From NCBI GenBank assembly GCA_028023455.1, contig JAQFVV010012970.1, positions 60,001 through 124,000 of the forward strand: a stretch of DNA of 64,000 nt, in the 5' to 3' direction. Below, piece by piece: positions 45,699-56,923 of the stretch. Under the pieces are notes generated by a model. That model was not told where the DNA came from and made no database searches. It saw only the letters and a program-made list of their open reading frames with translations. The position numbers and the translations under genes are program-made. Each line of letters starts with the position of its first letter. Positions within the stretch are counted from its first letter, which is position 1. The stretch comes from Epiperipatus broadwayi. Lineage: Eukaryota; Onychophora; Udeonychophora; Euonychophora; Peripatidae.

Positions 45699-45850
45699 GC
45701 AAGGAAATCAAGCTTATATATCATGTGACCTAATTTTATAAGTATGCCAATAGCTTTTAACAAGCTTTTCAGAATATTCTGTAACAGTCCATATCCCCTA
45801 AAAGAATCAATGTGGTTGCATCTAACTATAATTGGATTTAGGGTCTTCAT
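45699..45850 (+). repeat. Family F2 fragment
   Basis: TTGCAAGGAAATCAAGCTTA, ATCATGTGACCTAATTTTAT, AGCTTTTAACAAGCTTTTCA and GAATATTCTGTAACAGTCCA match the start of the F2 unit at 25.02-25.13 kb. It directly follows the TA tract. Confidence 0.6.
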
Positions 45851-48014
45851 ACAGAATGCTATGAATGATACGATTTAACTTTAATCCAAGATTGAATCCA
45901 TTTCAAACAAGATAATTTAAAATTAAATATTCAATACAGATGCAGTTTAGATTAATTTATTCAATCTTCAGCTTTGTAGATGGTTCCATTATGCTCAGTT
46001 TTTGAACTCAGGGTAGTTTTTACATTTAACACTTTTCAGGTGTTTCCATCAATATCCTACATTAGCAATAGTACTTAATATAATTTTAATCGATTTTAAA
46101 ATTAATTTCAACCAAATTAATCAAGATATTAAATTGGTAAATATATGTATATGGGTATGTGTGTTCATATGTTATTTATTTCAGAGAAAGAATAAATAAT
46201 TAAAATAAATCGGAGACCTCCTTGAATTTAAAACAAACATTAACATATGTATTAACAGATAACAATTTAAATTTATTTCAAATAACAAAATATATATATA
46301 TAATAAGAACTTTACATATATTTTAATATCAAATTAAAATAATACCTTCCCATGTCCCCATAGTAGGTATGTATCATAACATGTCCAAATTTTAATAAAT
46401 CATAAAACAAGAAATAAAATTTTATAAATTCAACAAAAATAAATTATAATAATATTAACTAGCTAAATTTAATACTAATATTGTATGTATAAATAAAGAT
46501 TTTATATTATCCAATCCTTGTATAGGAATTCCAATTTATAAGAACTCCCTTTTATGTGCAATCATTATTATAAAATAAAAGATCTTTCACCCAAAGATAT
46601 TAATCATTCACACAAAGAATAATAAACAAATATTACTAAATTAATTATGTTAGTAATAAACAAAAATGTCTATTCTGTCAAGAATGAAATCAATATGGAG
46701 AATAATAAAATCTTACCTCCATATTAAGTTATTTTTACCTTATTCAAGTTGCTTTATAGGGAAGACCTCAATTTTATTTTTTTAAAATATTTTAATCAAT
46801 GATCTTTCCATTTCTCTTCACCTAATAACTTTCTTAAATGGACTATTTCAATGTAAACAGATTTTGGAAGCAAAGGAAATAAAATTATATGTCTGAAGCT
46901 GATGACACACATAATGATACAATGTATTAAACGTTTATGGTATTGTCCTACTCATTTCTATAATTTATGAAGTAATGTCCATTAGGGATAAAGTTTTTAA
47001 TGTTCATTAAGGATAAAGTTCTTTATCACCTGGTTATCAATCTTCAGTGAATCAATTAATATACTATGTTGTTCTGAATTCTTCTTCTTACATAAATTAT
47101 TTCGATATAAATTGAAATGGCATTTTTATTACATAGATGAAATACACATATAGTTTAGGCATTTCACTAGGAATTAACAATTACATTATTTTTAAATCAA
47201 ACAATAGAATTTGATCCTATGACAAAATGGTTTTTACTCACAACACATTTTATATATTTATTATCTTAATGTAATTTAATTTACATATATAAATGTTTTT
47301 TGACAAAAATTTATGTTCTTTATGATTTCAATTTAGAATGATTTTATTACTAGATCCTTTAATTAATAAATAATATATATATATATATAATTTCATTTTG
47401 AAATTATAATTGATAATACTAAAGAGTAATTTATTTACTCTTTTTATTGAATGACATTAAAGTTCCTTTCTGATAAAATTTTATCAGCAAGAAGATTCAT
47501 TCAAATTATTGATCCATTCTTTATTACATTCGGAATTCAGAATTCAAACCCAGCAAAATGACTTTCGGTAGTGGCTAGTTCATTGGCAAAAGATAGGATT
47601 AATTTAGAAATTATTTAATCCAGCTTTTATAGTAGAATTGACTTCCTGTAGCATGTTTTAAATAATTTGATTTCACGATTTCATATTCAACTATTGTTGA
47701 AATTACTATAATTAATAATTGAATTCTAAATTCTATTTCTTTTGTGTTTAATTGCTAAAATGCAACTTGACCTAAGGTTATCTCCAAAGTTTATGTCTTG
47801 ATTATTAAGGTTAGTCAACTTAAATAATTATTATATGTAAATAATTTAAAAATAATCATCTTATAGGTGTATATATGAATCAGCTGAAATAGTCATTTTA
47901 ATATTTTAATTTTATTAAAACAACTATTTATTTGAATTGACTTTCGTCATTAAGGTTTTATAGTTTAACATTTAAGTTATATATATATGAAAAACAAAAA
48001 ACACAAGTTAAATG

Positions 48015-48016
<2 letters not shown>
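45851..48016. other. Unassigned AT-rich DNA
   Basis: No coding relic or shared repeat recognised. A small direct repeat, AAAGTTTTTAATGT..CATTA and GGATAAAGTTCTTTA, occurs near 46,990-47,025. Confidence 0.4.

Positions 48017-48064
<48 letters not shown>
48017..48064. repeat. (TA)n microsatellite
   Basis: Uninterrupted TA tract directly in front of the F2 cluster. Confidence 0.95.
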
Positions 48065-48068
<4 letters not shown>

Positions 48069-48069
48069 A

Positions 48070-48865
48070 TATATAGAGCTCACAAATAAGCTCTTAACAA
48101 GCTGTGCAGAATATCCCCAACCCCAGATGGGCTTCTGCTACTGGTTTCCTTAGTGAGGTGCTAGGATATTAAAGCATTAGATTAAAAATACCAGGACAAG
48201 CCCAGCACTTTATCTAATGGATAACTATTAAGTAGAAAATCTGAAATTTTTAGACATCCATATATGTCTTCCAATCCAGCTATCTAATTTAAATAGCCAT
48301 TTGGGACTTAACCAAGTTCACATACACCATATATTAATAACTTTACAACATAAAATTGCCAAAACCTTAATAAAAAATATAAAATTACAAAGAAATCAAG
48401 TCATATGTCACATGATCTAATTTAACAAGCTTGTATTACAAATGTTATACATAGAGCTCACAAATAAGCTCTTAACAAGCTGTGCAGGATATGCCCAACC
48501 CAAGACTGGTTTCTGCTACTGGCTTCTCAGTGTCCCACTAAGGAATCCAGTAGTAGAAACTATTTTGGGGTTGGAGATATCCTGCATAGCTTGTTAAGAG
48601 TTTATTTGTGAGCTCTATATATAACATTTGTAATACAAGTTTGTTAAATTAAGTCATGTGACACATGATATACATGTGTATTTTATGGGTAAAATGTATT
48701 TACTATTCATAAACTTACACTTATATTTTTCAGTTTATGTTTTGATCTTTTACTTAAATAAGTGAGGTTAAGACTGCATCTCACTGATGACAGCCAGGGC
48801 TAGAAATTAGTCTGAGGATAGGGATATTCTGTAAAGCTTGTTAAGAGCTATTGGCACACTCATTA
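48070..48865. repeat. Family F2 cluster: direct unit plus inner palindrome
   Basis: The block GAGCTCACAAATAAGCTCTT, AACAAGCTGTGCAG starts at about 48,076 and again at about 48,454, a period of about 378 bp. The second copy turns back on itself: 48,403-48,534 is the reverse complement of 48,541-48,670 (CATGATCTAATTTAACAAGC with GTTTGTTAAATTAAGTCATG). A further inverted piece, CACTGATGACAGCCAGGGC to GTAAAGCTTGTTAAGAGC, lies at 48,790-48,850. The same unit forms the symmetric palindrome at 25.1-25.7 kb. Confidence 0.75.
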
Positions 48866-48869
48866 TATA

Positions 48870-49735
48870 TATAAATATGTATATCCTTTTGTGAAACTGG
48901 AATGCTCACCTCATTTGTCATAGGCTGCTATTTCTGTTCTTACTTAAGTTAATAAAATACAATTTATGAATTGTATGATAGTAGAAAATAATTTTAGTTG
49001 ATTTAAATATCTTTAAGTGATGTTTTACTAAATGCTTTATTCAAATGTTTTAAAACTGATAAAAAATTTAGATGGTTCATATTTATTTCTTTTGCTAATA
49101 GTGAGATTATCATGTGATTATCTCAAGTAAAAAATTCTGAAAATTTCTTTTTATTTTAAACATTAAAAAACTAATTAATTTCAGTCATATGTGTAATATT
49201 TAATAACAAGCTTTATACAGATGTCAAAATGTCAAACTCAGTTTTTGAAAATATATATTGACATATATAGATAAAGTGCAGACTAATGTACATGACCTGC
49301 CATGCCCTTACTTACATCTTTGCAAAAGAGCTATTTCATAGAAGCTTGAGTATTGAAGGAATACCATATGCTATACAATACTATAAAAATCATGGTCTCT
49401 ATAGCATTCAAAGCTGGAAATAATGCATGCATAACTCTGTTATACTATTCAAGCTATGGTTCTAAAATGAAAAAAAAAGATTTCTATGTTTTGAATCCAA
49501 GTTGACTTGCTTGCACAGCTATATAGATTAATACTGGTCTATTTTTTGAAACCACAATATTGTAATAATTATAGGCCTTGTATATCATTTGGCTATGAAG
49601 GTTAATAACAACAACAATCACATGACCTTTTGTACACTTATTCTTATGCTTCTAAAAGTGATTGTCTTTATTCTACTCTAGTCATGAATACAGAAATTTT
49701 GACATTTGGTAATAATAAATACTAAAAATCATGAT
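48870..49735. other. Unassigned DNA
   Basis: Nothing recognised. Confidence 0.4.
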
Positions 49736-49739
49736 AAAA

Positions 49740-50365
49740 TATGGGGTAGAGATTGTGACCTGGGTCCACTGATGAGTGCTGGTTCAGTATAAAATAAATA
49801 TCTTGGAGTGATTTATCTTTTTCAAAAATTCATATATTTTAAGAATATATGGTTGAGTGGAAGTTTTAAATATGTTTGAAAGAGATATTTAATATGGAAA
49901 AAAAGGGTTGAAGTTGAATTAATTACTCCATGTAATTAATTACCTTTAATTAAAAGTCAGATACATTAATCGTTTAATCTCAGCTAAGATTATTATAATA
50001 AACTTTATTTTAATAAATGATTAAAAATAATAATTAATGTATTTATCTTAAGTGGATGGTATCAAAATTGTGCATGCAAGTAGTTTGACACTTGTAAATC
50101 AAAATATAATTATATATATATATATGATGTTTAAGGTTTATATCTGGGCTAGAAATGATATGATTAACCTAATAAATAATTAGTAATAATTATTAATGTA
50201 TTTATCTGAAATCGATGGTACCACAGTTATTGGGTGCAGAAAGTTAAATGCTTGAAAATCACATTGTAATAAAGTGATATTGATAAATACTAAACAAATA
50301 ATGGAATTATGTGTAAAAGATGACCCGGGCTAACTTAAGAGATCTGGTTCAGGATTATAAACTTG
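49740..50365. repeat. Core/X repeat cluster
   Basis: A forward core begins near 49,750 (GATTGTGACCTGGGTCCACT, then TGGTTCAGTATAAAATAAAT and TGATTTATCTTTTTCAAA). Two inverted X blocks follow (near 50,000-50,100 and 50,160-50,265; GTAGTTTGACACTTGTAAAT and GAAAGTTAAATGCTTGAAAA). A second core starts at about 50,318 (GATGACCCGGGCTAACTTAA, CTGGTTCAGGA). A short TA tract lies between the X blocks. Confidence 0.55.
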
Positions 50366-50369
50366 TTGT

Positions 50370-50920
50370 AGTCTTGTTTCGAGGATAGAATTTTATCAAA
50401 ATAATATGTCTAAAAAAATTTTTTGTGATTTTTTTTTTTTTAAAAGTATAATGATTTAAAAAAAATATGAAATTTTGATGATTTTGAATCATTTTTTTTA
50501 TATTTTGACAGCACGGGAAGGAATTTATTTATTTTTATAATCAATAATAATTCAAAGATCGTTGAAAAATTAAAAATGAAATCAGAATATAACAATTTTA
50601 TTAAATTGATTAAATTGAGTTTTTGTTTTCTTTCTCCTCCATTTTTTAGTATAGTTAGTTAAAATTAATCCGTTTCCATTTAGTCTTTCTAACTACTCTT
50701 AATATATAAAACATAATTCATTAGTAACTAATTATATGAGCAACATGGTTAATAAAATCTTCAAAATGATAAATAAATTGAGTATTTTTAAAGAAGAATG
50801 GATATTATAATTCCAAGAGGGAGTGGTAAAAAGGCTAATCAAAAATACAATAAAAATAATACACTAGAGATGAATTTTGCAATGATTACACAACCTAATG
50901 CATGAAATACAAATATGTCT
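50370..50920. other. Unassigned AT-rich DNA
   Basis: Homopolymer A/T runs only. Confidence 0.4.
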
Positions 50921-50924
50921 ACAT

Positions 50925-51835
50925 GTAGAACATACTGGTTCATTATTATGTTTATTTCATGTTTTATGATGCTTCTGTAGAAAGTGTTATTTTTAAAATT
51001 CTTCAGTACTATAACTAATTTAAGCTCTCCATTGTATTATATTTCATTTCAATAAAAGCAATCAACATTACACATCCTTAATATGTTTTTGAAATAGTCT
51101 TCATAATGTAAATGGTGTCTTCCTCTTGCACAAAACCACTCAAGTTTACCCCATAAAATATTTTGCAAGGAAGTCAATACTTGTATTGTTTTTTGTTTCA
51201 CAGGTCCAATTTATTGAAGATGTGATTTTACAATCATGAATTCGATAGTATCACATTCAATAAGTTGAAAAATGCATTGGCTGACCTTATAAGATTCTCA
51301 TTGTATTTTTACAAATTAACAAATATTCTTAAATGTAATTTCAATGTCATTATTCCATACAATAAAATATCTCTATATAAAGCAAATTGACATTGGTTAT
51401 TTCATTGTGATAAAATACTCCTTATATTTTAATATGTTAAAAGAAGCACACATTAGACTTGGTGCTGCACATCTAAATCTAATTTCATCATTATTCTTAA
51501 AAAAGCTATCAAGATATTTCAATTGGCTTACATTTTCAAGTGAATAACCAGCTAAACTAGAATTTTTTAATATTTTTCTTCTTCAACTGGCTAATAAAGA
51601 ACTTGTTGGGTTTTTTTCTCAACTATTAATTTCTAAACCAAATCATTCAAAACATTGAGTACATTCTATAAATCACCTTTGAGTTAGCAACAATAGCACA
51701 ATCATCAGCATACTGTAAATCTAGAATTCAAAAAAGTGAAGTTATTTGTTTTACTTTTAATTGATTCAAATTAAAATTCTACCATTAACCTTTCTATTCC
51801 TAAGTAAATCCTTTCTTGGCAGCCCTGCACCCATT
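50925..51835 (-). pseudogene. LINE-B copy 2: RT C-terminus and post-RT region
   Basis: The minus strand reads KVNGRILI near 51,790 (compare LFNLRRL.AKT), then DLQYADDCAIVANSK at about 51,720-51,680, with the RT catalytic YADD box. It continues VSQLKYLDSFFKNNDEIRFR (compare FTYLGS......DDEI..RI), FMIVKSHLQ, ILWGKLEWFCARGRHHLHYE, DYFKNILRMCNVDCFY. The last blocks are clearly the same as in copy 1 (YEDYFKDILKKCNVDCF), showing these are two copies of one family. Frameshifts and stops abound. The 67-codon forward frame at 51,344-51,547 is antisense to it. Confidence 0.85.
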
Positions 51836-52310
51836 TGAGTTCAATTTTCAACTTTTTATTTTAATGAGTAAATTCTTATACCGAAGTATATTCATATAAT
51901 TTTTAACTTATTTCTTAGAAATATAAGTTTACAAATAAAAAATATATTTTTAAAAATAATATTTTAACTTTTCAAATATATAACAAAAATAATAAACTGA
52001 AATACATAATCAGAACACTGTTTTGGGGTCTTTTGCAATTATGGATAAAAATATTTAATGAACAAAACAATATATAGAGGAGCTTCATATATATGGACAG
52101 ATTTATAACTTGAAATTACAATATGGATAAAATATAAATATTATAGTAGTGATAATTTCTCAAGAAAGCTTAATATTGTTTTATGAAGATTATCCAGAGT
52201 TAATCCAGTTACTCATCTAATACTGGCAGTTAAATAAATAATGGTAGAACAAATACGGATAATACAATGATAAAAAAATTATAAGATATAAATGTAATAT
52301 AATATGAATC
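51836..52310. other. Unassigned DNA
   Basis: Lies between two LINE-B relics in opposite orientation. No readable motif. Confidence 0.4.
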
Positions 52311-52311
52311 C

Positions 52312-53215
52312 ATGTTAATCTTTACTTTTATGACCATTAACATTTTAAGAAGATGCAAACAACTTATTTGGTTCTGTTGCTTTAAACAAATTTTAAAAAA
52401 GGTTTGGATATTTCATTGCAATGATATAAATTTACTCTATAGAGAACTGTTATTTAACCTAATTTATTGTATGGGTGTGAGACACAGACTCTTGTTGATG
52501 TTACAGAAATTAGAAAATTTTCAATTACAATTGTTCTGTAAAATTCCAAGAATACAATGCCAAGATCATACGGTTAATCAATTTTCTATAATAGAATCCA
52601 CATATGTTAAATCCTATCTTTGCTGAATTGAACATATAAAATAAATAGATGATACACAATTTTTAAATAATTTTATGATGTTTATGACTATCATTTTCAA
52701 ATCCCTCTTACATTATGATTATCACATGATCATCATTCTCTATGCTTACACAAGCTGTTTTTCACAGAGGCAAAACTCTCCAAACAGTAGTGTCATTCAG
52801 TGCAAACCAGAGTAATCAATGGATGCAGGAAGGTTTGTGCATAAAATCCCTATCTAGTGTCTGCTCACCCTAAGATCTAGGTGTAGTGTTCTCAAATCCA
52901 AGACCCCTCACTGATGAAAGCCACATATTAGAAACTAGTCTGGGGATATTGGGTGATTAGACATTAGGTAGGGATTTTATGCAAAAACCTTCCTGCATCC
53001 ATTGATTACTCTGGCTTGCATTGAGTAGTGCTACTATATGGACAGTTTTGCCTCAATAAAGATTATCTCGAATATATGGATTGCTTTCATATGAAAAGAT
53101 ATGACCGAAAGCAAAATACAGTGAAGAGATATTTAGACAAGGTGTTGAAGATTTTTAGGGGAAAAAGTTTCTGCCATAAAAGTTGAGTGACAACATCTCA
53201 AAATAGCTATTATAA
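52312..53215 (+). pseudogene. LINE-B copy 3, split by an F1 insertion
   Basis: The first part (52,430-52,640) reads INLLYRELLFNLIYCMGVRH, then LQKLENFQLQLFCKIPRIQC-QDHTVNQF and an S..VKSYLC-stop-IEHIK end. This matches the LLYG.ETW..Y...K.L..FH..CLRKI..I.WQD.V.N..V......S....LKSQL.W.GH. series. The last part resumes at about 53,060-53,215: nucleotide comparison with 45,288-45,400 is close (GATTGCTTTCATATGAAAAG versus GATTGTTTTCTATGGGAAGA). Some 400 bp between them contain an F1 inverted pair. The 104-codon frame at 52,312-52,626 is therefore a LINE relic, not a host gene. Confidence 0.8.
52715..53054. repeat. Family F1 inverted pair inside LINE-B copy 3
   Basis: GAGGCAAAACTCTCCAAACA, GTGCAAACCAGAGTAATCAA, GGATGCAGGAAGGTTTGTGC and CATAAAATCCCTATCTAGTG on the left (52,768-52,860) face their complements on the right (TAGGTAGGGATTTTATGCA, CCTTCCTGCATCCATTGATT, CTCTGGCTTGCATTGAG, GGACAGTTTTGCCTC to 53,054). 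The loop carries the inverted CTCACTGATGAAAGCCACA block. It interrupts the LINE-B relic, so F1 moved after LINE-B decay had begun or at least after its insertion. Confidence 0.75.
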
Positions 53216-55660
53216 TTTTTTTTTTTTAATATTTATTATATATTATTATTTGTCTTTCTATTGTTTTTCTTAGAGTCGTATTGACCATACTTATTTATTA
53301 TTGACTCCTACTGATGATTTAGTTAAATATAAGATAATTTATCAAGTTTAATCATAAACTTTTATTTTCATATCATTATGAATACTTTTTATGATAACAA
53401 TTCGTTAACTTTATATATCTCTGTAGACTTTTTTTTTTTTTAAAAAAAACTTCTATGAAAAAAACTGCAGTTATAGCAAAAATGTGATGAGTATGATTAA
53501 AATAATAGTGATATGTCATGGAATAAAAAAAAATGGTTAATAATTTCTCAACGTTATAAAGAAGACGATCTTCTCAAAAAATGATGTCGAATACGCTAAT
53601 TTATCCACATATGTATATCTTATTTACTTTTCTTCTTTGGGAGAGAGAATTGAAGAAAACCCTTCTAGTCTTACAGTGAGTTTTTTTAAAACGATGTTTT
53701 TAAAACTTTATTATAACTGGAAAATTACTTTTTCTAATGAAAATATTTATTTAAAAACTAAAACACTTTTAATATAACGAAAAAAAAAAAACACTAATTT
53801 TAAAATAGTTGGTAATGTATTTTTAATAAAAATGTTGTTGATCACGCCTTTCAATAAATGGTGATGGTTTTTAATGGAGAAAAAAAATGTTTCCTTCTGA
53901 ACGATAACATATTTTCACTCTAAACTTAGACAATTGCTTTTAAATCATTATTAGGGTAAAATTATTATTATCTTAACAAAATAATCATTTATAGTTTAAA
54001 AATTTTAGTCTGTGAACAGGCGGGTCTTGGTTAACAATAATAGCTGATTAATTAAAGATCGCAATTACTACTTACATAATTGTAACAGTAATGAAACAAA
54101 TGGTATATAGTATATCATCATCATCATTTATCACTGCAACCATATTCTGTTTTCAGCCTTTCTTTTTTATATTTGTACATCAGTTATATCTAATTTCATT
54201 AATTACTTATGATAAAATGTTTTTGGTCTACCTCTCAGTATTTTCCCCAAAATATTATATTCCTAAACATTATCTTAGGAAACATCATGTCTCAAAAATG
54301 TGCCCTAGAAATATTATTTTTTCTCAATTTTATGTTCAAGAATTTTTTTTTCCTACCAATTCATTTTAATATCTAATCATTCGTCATTTTATTTATGCAA
54401 TTTGTCATAAACATTTTTTTCCCCCCAAAACCGCATTTCCATATCTTTTAATTTTATTTTTTTTCTGTTTACCTAAAAACCAAGACTAACTTCCACATAA
54501 CAGCATATTTCAAATAAAAGTTTAAAAAAAAATAAATGTTTTTTTATATCATTATTTAATAATAAAATCTTTTTATTGTAAAAAACTTAAATTATCAATA
54601 TTATCTATTTATTCTCAATTAGATATTTATTACCATTTAGTATATGGTCTATTTTTCATTTAAATATTAAGGAAATATATTGTAATTTGAATATAACCCT
54701 TGGTATAACAATAGTCTGAAACACGATCATATCACATTGCTATTAGGAATAATCTTGAATCATGATTTAACTCATCTTTCTCCTTTATCTAAAGTAATTT
54801 TTAGAAACAACCTCCTTACAAATCTAGATGGCACTATTGGAATGGTGATGCAAGCACTTTATGGACAAATTTCGTACCACTATCACCTTAAACTAATAAA
54901 CACTGTGCCCTGTTTGGGAAAAAAGTCTACATCAAATTTCTGCATACTCATTTAAATATTACCATATGAAATATTACTGATACCCTCACATCTTCTTTTT
55001 TGCTTTCTTCTTTTTTCACATATCCTTCACCAAACATCAAAAGAGAAATTCCATTCAGGAAAATGTATCAAAATCTGTTATGTAGATTGGATTTACCAAT
55101 AATTCCAATATATAGTTACAATATCTCAGATTTATTTTCAATCAAGATCATCTTTTGGGATGTTCAAGTAAGAATCGATAACTGAAGATTTTTTTGGCAT
55201 TAAAAATAGGCTACTTATGAGCATCCAAGAAATTTTTTTTTTTCTAGATTGAAAAATAAAGCCAGCAAGATTTGATTTTTCTAGATGTAACTGGAGTCTC
55301 ATCAATATATTTAAGACCAACCATGATCATTGTACTTATCTCCCTCATAAATGATATTTAATCCACTAAACTAGGTAAACATAGATAATCTCAAACTATA
55401 ACCACATAGTTAATGTTTATCATAAAGGCAGAAATGAAAGATTTAATAAAAACACCAGTGCATTTCTTTTGTTTGAAATCTCCATAGGTCCTTTATGATA
55501 TTTTGTCAATAGTTCAAGTTATTTAAAATATCTATACATTAAATAAATAAAATTGTACTTCTCAAATAACAAAATATCTTAATTTGCTCCAGACTTGTAT
55601 TTCTCAATTCGTATATCTAACTATTTTAATCAAATTTTAAAGAAATATTGAAATGAACAT
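53216..55660. other. Unassigned AT-rich DNA
   Basis: Several 60-92 codon frames occur (54,091-54,369; 54,737-54,955; 55,000-55,185; 55,138-55,320 minus). They are rich in F, I, L, S and K, have no motif I can name and no conserved partner, and are not called. Long A/T homopolymers are common. Confidence 0.4.
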
Positions 55661-55679
55661 AAAAATAATTGTATTGTGG

Positions 55680-56045
55680 ATACATAACAGAAGAATTATA
55701 GAGAGGCTTCAGGCCATGTAATGAAGTATAGAGAAATGAATGTTGGGAATTAAAGAAGAGATTGAAATGAAATATGTAGAACAAAAAGTATTACTGACAT
55801 CATTGAAAACACTGAAAAGGAAGCAGTCAAAACAAGGTGATAATAGATGGACAGTTAATAGGTTTAATTGGATCACTAAAGATTGTAAAACATCTAGAAA
55901 AAGATCATATTTGAAGAATATGGATGAAATAAAGAAGTTTGCTAATGTGACATAGAGAAGGTATGAATCAGAAACACTGGATTAAATTTGGGAAGACCAT
56001 AATCTTGCAATGGATCAGAAGTGGCTGAAATAGATGATAATGATG
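55680..56045 (+). pseudogene. LINE-A copy 5: 3' end, forward strand
   Basis: The translation begins QRRIIERLQAM, then MLGIKEEIEMKYVEQKVLLT (compare QR.MERAMLGI..RD.IRNE.IR..T.V.D), GDNRWTVNRFNWITKD and MDEIKKFANVT. It ends IWEDHNLAMDQKWLK-stop and MIMMK, corresponding to the GEAF.LQW...G end and GATGATAATGATG tail. The WAGHIAR block is missing or shifted. The 71-codon frame at 55,740-55,955 is the longest uninterrupted part. Same family and same 3' tail as copies 1-4. Confidence 0.82.
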
Positions 56046-56243
56046 AAAGATTGAATCAATAAATTATAGAACATGCAATAAAAGAATTGTAAATTATGGG
56101 TTGAAATAGCAAATTGATAAGTATTTGTGAGTAAGTGTAAGTAATAACACATGGTTTTAAAAAGAAAGGAATTTATACAAGGTAAGTACTAGATAATAAG
56201 AATATTTTTTTAATTATAATACACTTTCATTCAATTTAAAAAA

Positions 56244-56923
56244 ACATTATAATTATAAATATGCGACTTTTTTCGCATTAAATAGTGAAGCTATAATTAT
56301 ACTATAATGTGTAATAGGTCTGCTTAGCGCTTTCGATATTTAATGTTCGAATCTCATACTCATAGCTTTGTGAATGAAGACTGTTGTGATTTATTATACA
56401 CATATGCAAATGAGTTTGAATTTTTAATTAGTTAGTCCATTGTTTGGAGAGAGCAAAGCATGTCTCTCTTCTATTAATGGCAGTGAGATCATTTGCTATG
56501 TAAAATGCTTCTTTAACTTTTCTTTTGGCATCACATGGCCTGTAGCTGCTTGGTGGTCCCAGAATACTGATGTTCCTTCATTTTTATTTGTATTCGAACC
56601 CAGTTCTGCCCAAATAATTTGTACAGAGAAGAGTGATGCCAAAAGAAAAGTTAAAGAAGCTTTTTACATAGCAAATGATCTCAGTGCCATTAATAGAAGA
56701 GAGGCATGCTTTGCTCTCTTCAAACAATGGACTAACTAATTAAAAATTCAAACTCATTTGCATATGTGTACAATAAATCACAACAGTTTTCATTCACAAA
56801 GTCATGAGTATGAGATTAGAACATTAAATCTCGAAACCGCTAAGCAGACCTATTACACATTATAGTATAATTATAGCTTCACTATTTAATGTGAAAAAGT
56901 CGCATATTTATAATTACAATTTT
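56244..56923. repeat. Near-perfect 680-bp palindrome (fold-back element)
   Basis: Left arm 56,244-56,534 is the reverse complement of 56,633-56,923 with only scattered substitutions and no net length change; all paired points keep the same coordinate sum. Landmarks: AAATATGCGACTTTTTTCGC with CGCATATTT at the tips, TAATAGGTCTGCTTAGCG with CGCTAAGCAGACCTATTA, and CTTTTGGCATCAC with GTGATGCCAAAAG beside the 98-bp loop. The 99-codon frame at 56,440-56,739 reads through arm, loop and arm; its two ends are antisense to each other, so I do not call it a gene. It looks like a young MITE or fold-back, unrelated by eye to F1-F3. Confidence 0.9.

Noticed and set aside
52312-52626. 104-codon open frame as a host gene
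   Set aside because: Its residues match the post-RT region of LINE-B (LENFQLQLFCKIPRIQCQDH), collinear with the copy at 44.87-45.40 kb.
54091-55320. Cluster of 60-92 codon frames as small genes
   Set aside because: Composition is that of random AT-rich DNA, frames overlap on both strands, and no motif, repeat or splice pattern supports them.
56440-56739. 99-codon open frame (MFGESKACLSS...), the second longest in the window
   Set aside because: It spans both arms and the loop of the palindrome at 56,244-56,923; the two halves are antisense to each other, so openness follows from the inverted repeat and not from coding constraint.
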